A DNA stretch of 28,639 nt from a virus. A program made the translations under genes and the position numbers. Under the pieces are notes generated by a model. That model made no database searches. It saw nothing but the letters and a program-made list of their open reading frames with translations, and was not told the DNA's origin. Numbering within the stretch: position 1 is the first letter of the stretch; each line of letters opens with the position of its first letter. The stretch is taken from the IMG/VR virus record IMGVR_UViG_3300042691_003435, positions 1 through 28,639 of that record. One strand, 5' to 3'. Shown piece after piece: positions 15,393 through 21,424 of this stretch.

Positions 15393-15521
15393 TTAAATCA
15401 CTTCGTATTCGTCTTTACCTACACCACACTCTGGACATTCAAAGTCAGCAGGAAGTTCATCCCACTTACCTTCGGTTGACTCATTGTGAACGTGTCCACA
15501 GACTACACATACGTGTTCCAT
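15393..15521 (-). CDS. Rubredoxin (short form)
   Basis: A 42-aa iron protein too short for usual ORF cut-offs. It has Cys5-x2-Cys8-Gly and Cys29-x2-Cys32-Gly, with the classic WDELPADFECPECGVGKDEYE ending. Rubredoxins of 52-54 aa carry a longer loop between the first cysteine pair and the Trp; here that loop is shortened by about ten residues. The protein carries one electron on an Fe(Cys)4 site. The ATG shares one base with the rubrerythrin stop (TAATG), so the two are made together. Rubrerythrin normally has its rubredoxin domain fused at the C-terminus; here it is a separate chain. The likely role is to pass electrons to the di-iron site for peroxide removal. Confidence 0.9.
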   Translation of the reverse strand: MEHVCVVCGHVHNESTEGKWDELPADFECPECGVGKDEYEVI

Positions 15522-15970
15522 TATAGACCTCCCAAAACTTTTTTATAGGCATTTGCGTGACGCTCTTCTACTTTTTGTAGAGCAGCAAAACGCTTTTCTG
15601 CTTTCTTAAGAATCTCTGCGAACTGATCAGCGTGATCTTTCGATTCACTAATCTGTTCAAGAGCAACACCAGCTGCATACACATCGCCTTCTTTAGTTGC
15701 GATAGCATGAAACTGCGGATACATTTCTGTATACTCATAAGTCTCACCATCAATTGCTTTCTGTAGGCATTCCTTAGTGGATGGCTTACCGATTAACAAT
15801 TCAAGATGACCCCATGCGTGTTTGATTTCTTGATCAGCAGTATGCTCAAAATGTTTTGCGACATCTTCGAAACCTTCTTCACGTGCAATCTTAGCAAAAT
15901 AACGATACTTGATATGAGCCATGGATTCGCCAGCCAATGCACTCTCAAGATTTTTTAATGTTACAGACAT
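15521..15970 (-). CDS. Rubrerythrin, ferritin-like di-iron domain only
   Basis: A 149-aa four-helix di-iron protein. Iron ligands are visible in order: Glu15 (LAGESMAHIKY), Glu48 and His51 (EIKH), Glu76/Glu79 in GETYEYTEMYP, Glu105, and Glu135-x2-His138 (EERH). The family reduces hydrogen peroxide, mostly in anaerobes and microaerophiles. The usual C-terminal rubredoxin domain is absent and is supplied by the next gene in a one-base overlap. The ATG at 15970 has GTGAG about 5 nt upstream. It is carried in a stress-like group with Hsp20 and two tiny proteins. In a phage it may protect the infected cell or its iron enzymes, including the 2OG oxygenases; that link is inference. Confidence 0.92.
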   Translation of the reverse strand: MSVTLKNLESALAGESMAHIKYRYFAKIAREEGFEDVAKHFEHTADQEIKHAWGHLELLIGKPSTKECLQKAIDGETYEYTEMYPQFHAIATKEGDVYAAGVALEQISESKDHADQFAEILKKAEKRFAALQKVEERHANAYKKVLGGL

Positions 15971-15976
15971 AATTTC

Positions 15977-16063
15977 TCACTTTGTTTTATTATTTGGATT
16001 TGGTGGCACTTTGCCATTTACCCAATCCCAATCATCATCTGTCATTGGGATCCAGTTATTCAT
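15977..16063 (-). CDS. 28-aa acidic/Trp-rich microprotein
   Basis: A very short gene: MNNWIPMTDDDWDWVNGKV then a Pro/Asn/Lys tail. It is supported by GGAG 7 nt before the ATG at 16063, by a 4-nt ATGA overlap with the 44-aa gene, and by filling the space between that gene and rubrerythrin exactly. The function is unknown. Confidence 0.65.
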   Translation of the reverse strand: MNNWIPMTDDDWDWVNGKVPPNPNNKTK

Positions 16064-16194
16064 TTACATTCTCCATACTGCCTCATTAACTCTTTTGCTT
16101 CTTTATATCTTCCATTTCTGGAAAGTTCAGCTGCAGCACGAGCATAAGCAATACCTTTCATGCAAAGATAGATTTTTCGGAAAAATGATTTCAT
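16060..16194 (-). CDS. 44-aa basic helical protein
   Basis: A short gene with a hydrophobic/basic N-terminus (MKSFFRKIYLCMKG) and a helix ARAAAELSRNGRYKEAKELM that resembles a repeat-like helix pair found in small marine phage proteins. GAGGAG lies 6 nt before the ATG, which shares a base with the Hsp20 stop (TGATG). Translation is coupled both upstream and downstream. The function is unknown. Confidence 0.72.
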   Translation of the reverse strand: MKSFFRKIYLCMKGIAYARAAAELSRNGRYKEAKELMRQYGECK

Positions 16195-16670
16195 CACTTC
16201 TCCTCATTCAATAACTGTTTCTCACCTGTTGATTTAACTGCGATCTTCTTTGGTTTCTTTGCTTCTGGAATCAAACGCTCCAAAGCAATTTTAAGCATAC
16301 CATTAAAAATCTCGGCATCTTTAACTTCCACTTCGTCATTCAATACGAATGAACGAGTGAACGCACGATTAGCGATACCTTTAAACAAGAAACTATCTTC
16401 TTGATCTTCAGTTTTAATATTACCACGAACAACTAATTTACCACCATCGATTTCAATATCAATATCTTGCTGAGCAAATCCAGCTACAGCCATCTCAATG
16501 GTGTAGTGGGTGTCATCGTGTTTCTTGATATTGTATGGAGGATAGTTAGGGATGTTCTTTGTTACATCATCATGTAATTTTTGAAGAGTCTTAAATTGCT
16601 CATCAAAACCAACAAAGAATTTGTCTAGGTCTTTAGTTCCCCAGAATGTAGGGATGAAATTGTTTGTCAT
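16194..16670 (-). CDS. Small heat shock protein (Hsp20/IbpA family)
   Basis: A 158-aa ATP-independent chaperone. An alpha-crystallin domain runs from about residue 45 (NIKKHDDTHYTIEMAVAGF) through KLVVRGN to the NRAFTRSFVL and GMLKIALERLIPE segments. The C-terminus has KKIAVKS, near the usual IxI/V anchor position. T4-like marine phages commonly encode this protein. Its role in infection is not established; holding unfolding proteins during virion production is the usual suggestion. The start has an exceptionally strong AGGAGG 4 nt upstream. It follows the phasin-like gene by 9 nt and overlaps the 44-aa gene by one base. Confidence 0.93.
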   Translation of the reverse strand: MTNNFIPTFWGTKDLDKFFVGFDEQFKTLQKLHDDVTKNIPNYPPYNIKKHDDTHYTIEMAVAGFAQQDIDIEIDGGKLVVRGNIKTEDQEDSFLFKGIANRAFTRSFVLNDEVEVKDAEIFNGMLKIALERLIPEAKKPKKIAVKSTGEKQLLNEEK

Positions 16671-16679
16671 ATTTCCTCC

Positions 16680-16865
16680 TTACTTAACTACAATTGCTGT
16701 AAAGAAATCATTAGTAGATTTCGCTACAGATTTTGCGAAAGATGCTTGCGCATCAATATAAGTTTGGAGTTGTTTTGCGACCTTCTCGTCTTGAACGAAT
16801 GTCTTAACGAATTGAGTCTTTGCACCAGAAATGGTGTCGATGGATGTGTTGATTGCTTGTAACAT
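16680..16865 (-). CDS. Small phasin-like helical protein
   Basis: A 61-aa amphipathic protein rich in Ala, Thr, Val and Lys, predicted all-helical, with no cysteine or membrane segment. The pattern (FVKTFVQDEKVAKQLQTYID, then ASFAKSVAKSTNDFFTAI) resembles phasins, which coat polyhydroxyalkanoate granules and can act as chaperones. The match is by composition and helix pattern only. The ATG at 16865 has AGGAG 6 nt upstream. It is the first gene after the terminator at 16894 and is co-expressed with Hsp20, which would fit a shared aggregation-control role. Confidence 0.7.
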   Translation of the reverse strand: MLQAINTSIDTISGAKTQFVKTFVQDEKVAKQLQTYIDAQASFAKSVAKSTNDFFTAIVVK

Positions 16866-16893
16866 ATAATTCTCCTATTAAGCGAGATTGATT

Positions 16894-16922
16894 AAATAAA
16901 CTCTGCCCCAAAGGGCACAGAG
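16894..16922 (-). terminator. Terminator upstream of the phasin-like gene
   Basis: On the minus strand CTCTG-TG-CCC / GGGG-CAGAG around a TTT loop is followed by TTTATTT (16900-16894). It would end the gp45 - carbamoyltransferase transcript after the structured region. Confidence 0.75.
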
Positions 16923-17070
16923 GGTTTGCTGGTTACTGGTTCCAGCGGTAGCTTAACGTACTACCAGCTTTATACGATTCGTAACTTAGTGGTCCTAAGG
17001 TGAATTCTTGGTAGTGATTTACATGGTTACTACCACCATGTCCCATCCCTTGGGATGCTTACCTATTTAG
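16923..17070 (-). ncRNA. Non-coding, hairpin-rich region; candidate structured RNA
   Basis: No ORF with a ribosome site is present between 16866 and 17076. The minus strand has a series of short stems: CATCCC/GGGATG near 17055-17042, CATGGT/ACCATG near 17040-17022, a competing GGTAGT/ACTACC, CTTAG/CTAAG at about 16998-16985, GGTAG/CTACC at about 16964-16946, and CTGG/CCAG repeats to 16929. It sits between the carbamoyltransferase stop and the terminator, so it may be a 3'-UTR-derived RNA. A TATAAA near 16975 could be a late-type promoter element. No tRNA cloverleaf could be drawn. Confidence 0.4.
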
Positions 17071-17076
17071 ACAATA

Positions 17077-17607
17077 TTAATCTTCTGGCAGATATAAAAA
17101 AGAAATATCTGAATTATTTATAGTATCTAGTGCGTCCTCAATAGTTTCTACGAGAGGTGCTCCAGCAAGATTAAATGATGTATTAAATAATACTGGAACC
17201 CCAGTTTTTTTATAAAATTCTTCTATCAACTCATAAAAATTTTTATTCTGTTCTTTGGTCACAGTCTGTATTCTGCATGTTCCATCAACATGAATAATAG
17301 AAGGAATCTCTTTGTGTGCTTTTGGTTTAGCCTTTACCGCAAATGACATCCAAGGAGATTCTTTTAATGTGAGCATTTCAAAATAGTCATGAACGTATTC
17401 TAGCATAATCGTTCCAGCAAATGGACGATACCACTCTCTTTTCTTAACAATGTTTACAATTTCTTTACCATTAGGATTTCTAGGATCAAATATAATAGAT
17501 CTATTTCCTAGAGCACGTGGACCAATCTCACTAGATCCTTGGAAGATAGCACCGACTTTTTGTTGTAATAAAAGTTCTACTACTGTATGTTTATCTTTAA
17601 TTATCAT
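17077..17607 (-). CDS. Carbamoyltransferase, C-terminal domain (split NodU/CmcH family)
   Basis: A 176-aa protein from the ATG at 17607. It holds the C-terminal domain of NodU/CmcH O-carbamoyltransferases: IGPRALGNRSIIFDPR near residues 29-44, EWYRPFAG, and TGVPVLFNTSFNLAGAPLVE before the end. In the family the two domains are one chain of roughly 500-600 aa. Here the N-terminal domain is encoded by the upstream gene in a different frame with an 11-nt overlap. Every expected motif is kept in each part, so a two-subunit enzyme is plausible. The enzyme class moves carbamoyl from carbamoyl phosphate to a hydroxyl group. A terminator follows at 16894. The acceptor is unknown; hydroxymethylated DNA bases are one possibility. 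Confidence 0.85.
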   Translation of the reverse strand: MIIKDKHTVVELLLQQKVGAIFQGSSEIGPRALGNRSIIFDPRNPNGKEIVNIVKKREWYRPFAGTIMLEYVHDYFEMLTLKESPWMSFAVKAKPKAHKEIPSIIHVDGTCRIQTVTKEQNKNFYELIEEFYKKTGVPVLFNTSFNLAGAPLVETIEDALDTINNSDISFLYLPED

Positions 17608-18535
17608 GTAATGTTCTTTCGAGCCAAAGCGCAGCGCCAATAGATGTACCTGTATCATTAGCTGCGGGATCTACAAAGAAATTATATTCTGGAAAGTGTT
17701 TTAAATATTCATAATTGTTGACGCAGTTTAGAGCATATCCACCAGAAAGTATTATATTTTTTGTATCAGAATATGATATAGCCTTTCTTATTAATTCGAT
17801 TGTATGGTTCTTTGTTTCTTCTTGTAGTATTCTTGCTTTGTCTTCTTGTTTGGTGCCATTTAAATCACCATAGCTGGCTAAACCCATGACCTTCCCAGCC
17901 TCTTCTGAAGTTCCAATTATTTCCTCTGACAGCTGTGAGAATTTCATTCCACTGCTTAATCTACTAGAAAAATTAAATTCTATACCATTAATATGTTTAA
18001 CAGTTTCAGTATTGGATCTAGAATATCTAACATCACTATATGCTTTATATCTTGCAATACATTTACTTTTATCAATGTAGTAGATACTTTCTATCTCCTG
18101 ATAACTGGGAAACTCTAAAACATTTTTTGCGCCTCCACCATCCATAACTATGCAAATGGCATCATCAAATTTAGAAAAATAATAACCACAATAGACATGA
18201 TATAAGTGATGTTCTAATTCAAAGATATAATTATGTTCGCCGACTAATTTTTCTATTTGTAAAGTAGTTTCATTAATTATCTGTTCATCAGTTACTTCTT
18301 TATTAGATTTCGGAATAATTCCAAGAGGAATACTCCTATCCCAAGAAGTGTAAATCACATAATCTGGTTTTTGTTTTAAATGTTTTTCTAAACAAATAAA
18401 CTTACCAGATTTAAATGGTGGTAAACTATATTTTTTTCTATTAAATCGTTCTTCTTCAAAATAAAAATCCACCTGTCCGCCAGTTAATTGACAAACAGAT
18501 GGATGATGTGATATGTTTATTCCCAATATTCTCAT
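17597..18535 (-). CDS. Carbamoyltransferase, N-terminal Kae1-like domain (split NodU/CmcH family)
   Basis: A 312-aa protein from ATG 18535 (MRILGINISHHPS). An upstream TTG at 18655 would overlap the 55-aa gene and is rejected, although the ATG has only a weak ribosome site. Motifs in order: LEHHLYHVYCGYYF (metal-binding His cluster), IVMDGGGAKN, SGGYALNCVNN (nucleotide/carbamoyl-adenylate site), and VDPAANDTGTSIGAAL at the end. These are the conserved elements of the ASKHA/Kae1-like half of NodU/CmcH enzymes, which forms carbamoyl-adenylate from ATP and carbamoyl phosphate. The chain stops just after GAALWLE, at the domain border, and the second half follows in the next gene. There is no long homopolymer at the junction to suggest a simple sequencing slip. 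Confidence 0.87.
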   Translation of the reverse strand: MRILGINISHHPSVCQLTGGQVDFYFEEERFNRKKYSLPPFKSGKFICLEKHLKQKPDYVIYTSWDRSIPLGIIPKSNKEVTDEQIINETTLQIEKLVGEHNYIFELEHHLYHVYCGYYFSKFDDAICIVMDGGGAKNVLEFPSYQEIESIYYIDKSKCIARYKAYSDVRYSRSNTETVKHINGIEFNFSSRLSSGMKFSQLSEEIIGTSEEAGKVMGLASYGDLNGTKQEDKARILQEETKNHTIELIRKAISYSDTKNIILSGGYALNCVNNYEYLKHFPEYNFFVDPAANDTGTSIGAALWLERTLHDN

Positions 18536-18554
18536 AACAAAACTTAAACTACAC

Positions 18555-18722
18555 TTAAACGGATTCTGTTGCTGCTTGTTCCTTTTTAGCCAACTCAGCA
18601 ACCTGTGGTTCGCCTTGTTGTTTAATTTTATTGATAAGAAGAACAACTTCTTCAAATGGATGTTTACCTAAGGTACGAAGAATCATATTAGTTTCTTCAA
18701 CTGTCAATTCAAGTTTAATCAT
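18555..18722 (-). CDS. 55-aa conserved-looking protein after regA
   Basis: A short gene: MIKLELTVEETNMILRTLGK, then a helix LPFEE-type segment (HPFEEVVLLINKIKQQ) and a Lys/Ala-rich tail. AGGAAAG lies about 8 nt before the ATG at 18722, which overlaps the regA stop by 4 nt (ATGA). Small proteins with this L.V.ET..IL..L...PF..V..LI pattern are familiar to me from marine phages, but no function is known. Confidence 0.78.
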   Translation of the reverse strand: MIKLELTVEETNMILRTLGKHPFEEVVLLINKIKQQGEPQVAELAKKEQAATESV

Positions 18723-19138
18723 TTTGTTTTCTTTCCTATGTTATATTTTGGAACTAATTCCCACTGGTCTTTTTCTTTATAAGAGACCACCTTAATTTGA
18801 GATAGAGATGCTTTTTGCTCTGCATGAGATGCATGTAAGATTTTTAATAATTCCCAATCTTCTAGCAAACCAGCAATTGCATTTCTGCGTTCTATATCTC
18901 CGTTAGTTATGTTCGACTCTTTACCATCTAAAGCAAACAATTCTTTAAAATGAACTATAAAATACCTACCCTGCTTATGTAAAATATGGCAGGATTGATA
19001 CAGCTTGTTTTCTTTTCTGGAAGCGATACCGATGCGTGTAAGAGTTTCTCTTACTTTTAGGAAGTTGTCTGGTTCTGGCAGACTCACTTCAAGCATGGAC
19101 TCTGGCGTCCAGTCGTAATATATCATTTCGACAGTCAT
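18719..19138 (-). CDS. regA: RegA translational repressor
   Basis: A 139-aa RNA-binding protein. From residue 15 it aligns closely with T4 RegA: FLKVRETLTRIGIAS, LYQSCHILHKQGRYFIVHFKE, a central DGKE region, LLEDWELL, and QWELVPKYNIG at the end. RegA binds the start regions of many early phage mRNAs and blocks ribosome entry; in T4 its targets include clamp-loader and clamp messages and its own. The first 14 residues (MTVEMIYYDWTPES) are extra compared with T4, but ATG 19138 has AAGGTGG about 7 nt upstream and shares a base with the gp62 stop, so I keep it. It lies next to 62 and 44, as in T4. Confidence 0.95.
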   Translation of the reverse strand: MTVEMIYYDWTPESMLEVSLPEPDNFLKVRETLTRIGIASRKENKLYQSCHILHKQGRYFIVHFKELFALDGKESNITNGDIERRNAIAGLLEDWELLKILHASHAEQKASLSQIKVVSYKEKDQWELVPKYNIGKKTK

Positions 19139-19515
19139 TATTTTCCACCTTTATATAATTTTTCTTTTATCATAGTAATCTGTTCTTCTGTCAAAATATC
19201 TAAAGCCTGTCTGGCTTTTTCAGAAGAAAACCCAAAGTACTCTTTTACTAGAGTCAAAGATTCTGTATCGGCATCTTTCTTATGCCATTTACTGAATCTT
19301 TTTTTCTTGGGTATACTATTTAGTAAAAATGAAAATTGCCATTCTGGTGGGCAAGAAAATGCTAAATTCATAGCATTTGCCTGCATGATTGTATCTGGAA
19401 AGTATGATAATCCTCTATTAATTAGAAATGATTTATAATCTTTCTCTGCTTGTGGGTCTAAGAATAAGTTTTCTTTAGTTACATTTATGGCATTGATAAA
19501 ATCAAAAGGGGTCAT
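19138..19515 (-). CDS. 62: Clamp loader small subunit, gp62-like
   Basis: A 125-aa protein placed between the gp44 region and regA, exactly as in T4. The segment DYKSFLINRGLSYFPDTIMQ followed by NAMNL, and later LNSIPKKKRFSKWHK, align with T4 gp62 (FMVENALSQFPE, AVPRGKRYGKW). T4 gp62 is 187 aa, so this is a shortened form. With gp44 it forms the 4:1 complex that opens and loads clamp gp45. The start overlaps the membrane-protein stop by 4 nt (ATGA) and has a distant GAGG only. Confidence 0.85.
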   Translation of the reverse strand: MTPFDFINAINVTKENLFLDPQAEKDYKSFLINRGLSYFPDTIMQANAMNLAFSCPPEWQFSFLLNSIPKKKRFSKWHKKDADTESLTLVKEYFGFSSEKARQALDILTEEQITMIKEKLYKGGK

Positions 19516-19844
19516 AATCTAAAGCCAACCTCTCTAAGATCTTGTTCGGAAGCTGCAAATCTTTTACCAGGAAACAGTTCTGATAAAGTCTGTTGTATTT
19601 CTTCCACTGAAGAACCTTGTGCCATAAATCTACTTGTAGTTTTATCGTAACAGAAAATAAGACCTTCGTGTTTTTCGAATACTATATGAATTCTATCTTG
19701 CTCTTCTTCTTCTGCCAACTCTTGTAATGCTTCTGTAATTTTTTGCATTTTCTTTTGAGCGTGATGTTCCCTAGCGTTCCATCCGCTAAACGCACCCCAA
19801 ACCCAAAAAACTACTGCAATGGCTACTGTCGAAATGAAGTCCAT
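19512..19844 (-). CDS. Small membrane-anchored protein between gp44 and gp62
   Basis: A 110-aa protein with one N-terminal hydrophobic segment (FISTVAIAVVFWVWGAFSGW, residues 3-22), then a basic then very acidic helix (ELAEEEEQDRIH) and a beta-rich region (HIVFEKHEGLIFCYDKT), ending in a charged helix. GAGGAT lies 7 nt before ATG 19844. No family is recognised. Its place within the clamp-loader genes is unusual for a membrane protein and could indicate a role in anchoring replication to the membrane; that is speculative. Confidence 0.8.
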   Translation of the reverse strand: MDFISTVAIAVVFWVWGAFSGWNAREHHAQKKMQKITEALQELAEEEEQDRIHIVFEKHEGLIFCYDKTTSRFMAQGSSVEEIQQTLSELFPGKRFAASEQDLREVGFRL

Positions 19845-19856
19845 AATAGTTCATCC

Positions 19857-20807
19857 TCATTTGAATTTACACTGAGACATAATCTCAGTTAATGCTGCCA
19901 TTATATTTAGTTCATGATCTGCTACAAAAGCTGCTTTGTATTGATAATCTGCCAAAATAAGAACCAATGGAGGGATACTATTCATCTCAATTGTTTCAGT
20001 AGCATTATCATATAGTTCTCTAAACAAAGAAGTAGTATCTGCCTCTGAATTCTTAGAGACCCACTTTCTAACTTCGGTGAAATTCTTTTCTTTCATTAGT
20101 TTTAGTAGGTTCCTAAACGACTCTTGAGACATGTTAACCAAAATGCCAGAGTCTATCTTACCACTAACGGAATAACGCTGAAGTTCGTTTAGTATTCTAC
20201 GATAATCTGGGAAATACTTTGTGATAAGTTCAGCAACTACCTTGGGGTCGAATTCAACATTTTCCTGTTTAAGGATGGATGTGGCTCTTTTAAAGAAGGC
20301 AGCAGCGATCTCCTGTTTTTCTTTAGTATCAATTTTAAATTCGATTACAGAACAACGAGAATGAATCGGTTCGATAATACGATTCTTATAATTAGCAGTG
20401 AAGATAAATCTGCAATTAGCAGAAAATTCTTCCATGTAATTGCGGAGAGCTGGCTGAGTAGAGTTTGCCTGTAGATAATCTGCTTCGTCTAAGATGATAA
20501 CTTTCTTAGCATCAGTTAGAGATACTGATGTAGCAAATCCTTTGATGGTTGTGCGCAATGTATCAATATGACCACCAGTATCAGATCCGTTAAGAATAAT
20601 ATATTCTGCATTGATCTCATTACATAGAGCCTTAGCGACTGTTGTTTTTCCTACTCCTGCAGTTCCACAAAGAAGAAAATGCGGAAGTTCTCCATGAGCG
20701 ATATAATCTTTAAATGTTTTCTTTAAAGATTCTGGTAAAATACAATCATCAATTTTCTGAGGACGATATTTTTCTACCCACAGAAAGTGTTCATCACGAA
20801 TGTCCAT
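19857..20807 (-). CDS. 44: Clamp loader ATPase subunit, gp44-like
   Basis: A 316-aa AAA+ ATPase, the same size as T4 gp44 (319 aa). It opens WVEKYRPQKIDD, the clamp-loader signature, followed by Walker A GTAGVGKT (48-55), Walker B VIILDEADYL (103-112), sensor 1 FTANYKN and the SRC arginine-finger motif (HSRC, 149-152). The C-terminal collar is helical. Four copies with one gp62 load gp45 onto primer ends in an ATP-dependent step. AGGAG lies 10 nt before the ATG. The next gene upstream is a 2OG oxygenase rather than gp45 itself. Confidence 0.96.
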   Translation of the reverse strand: MDIRDEHFLWVEKYRPQKIDDCILPESLKKTFKDYIAHGELPHFLLCGTAGVGKTTVAKALCNEINAEYIILNGSDTGGHIDTLRTTIKGFATSVSLTDAKKVIILDEADYLQANSTQPALRNYMEEFSANCRFIFTANYKNRIIEPIHSRCSVIEFKIDTKEKQEIAAAFFKRATSILKQENVEFDPKVVAELITKYFPDYRRILNELQRYSVSGKIDSGILVNMSQESFRNLLKLMKEKNFTEVRKWVSKNSEADTTSLFRELYDNATETIEMNSIPPLVLILADYQYKAAFVADHELNIMAALTEIMSQCKFK

Positions 20808-20823
20808 AATATATTAACTCCTA

Positions 20824-21423
20824 TCATTCTGCATTAAATGCTATTGAAATTCTTTCTTCATCACTATCATGCGACTCAACACTATGGCTGACCCAAGCAG
20901 GAAACATTATCGCTCTAGATTCTACAGGTTTATAAGCAACATGATTGGATGTATCCATATGTTTGCTGTCAGTAAAAGTGTTCCACATCCATGCTTGATG
21001 TTGGTCTCTTTGAAATTTTAATTCACCAGTACCATCAGTTTTAACATAATAAACACCAGAAAGAACACAAGAAGGATGTATATGTGGCACATTTCTGTCA
21101 CCCTTTGTGTTCACATTAAACCAATAATCTGTTATCATTAGATTCTGTTTAAAAGAATATTTTGTAGCTATCTGTTCTATACAGTTTGTTAGTTTTTCAT
21201 GCAGAGGGATTAAACAATCTGGTAATCCCCAATCACTACAATCAAGCTGTGGGTGAATAGCATCTGATTGCCAACCACCAATGTTAGAATAGACTCTTCC
21301 AGAATTTTTAATTTTTAATTCACGAATATATTCTGCAATAGAAACATTATCAATATCGCTGACTTCTGAAATCCAGATTAATGCTGACGGAAACCATCTT
21401 TCTACACGAATGGTTTCGTTCAT
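20824..21423 (-). CDS. 2OG-Fe(II) oxygenase between gp45 and gp44
   Basis: A 199-aa protein from ATG 21423, one base after the gp45 stop; the TTG at 21453 inside gp45 is rejected. The sequence VPHIHPSCVLSGVYYVKTDG (His114, His116), GELKFQRDQ, then MFPAWVSHSVE (His180) and ERISIAFN (Arg191) is the pattern of the small 2OG-Fe(II) oxygenases common in marine T4-like phages. The substrate is unknown. N-terminal residues 1-100 are helical with Trp-rich segments. Insertion between clamp and clamp-loader genes means it is produced with the replisome. Unlike the dioxygenase at 3106, it lacks the TET/JBP HxD motif and the SLEEFF tail. Confidence 0.82.
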   Translation of the reverse strand: MNETIRVERWFPSALIWISEVSDIDNVSIAEYIRELKIKNSGRVYSNIGGWQSDAIHPQLDCSDWGLPDCLIPLHEKLTNCIEQIATKYSFKQNLMITDYWFNVNTKGDRNVPHIHPSCVLSGVYYVKTDGTGELKFQRDQHQAWMWNTFTDSKHMDTSNHVAYKPVESRAIMFPAWVSHSVESHDSDEERISIAFNAE

Positions 21424-21424
21424 G

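Noticed and set aside
15500-15540. Programmed frameshift joining rubrerythrin to rubredoxin
   Set aside because: The junction has a TAATG stop-start overlap but no slippery heptamer or downstream pseudoknot that I can see; translational coupling explains it.
16866-17076. Possible tRNA gene
   Set aside because: I could not fit an acceptor stem, anticodon stem and T-arm with GGTTCRA on either strand; only separate short hairpins are seen.
17590-17610. Carbamoyltransferase break as a decayed pseudogene
   Set aside because: Both halves retain all family motifs, the break is at the domain border, and the second half has its own ATG; a two-chain enzyme is the simpler reading, though a sequencing error cannot be excluded.
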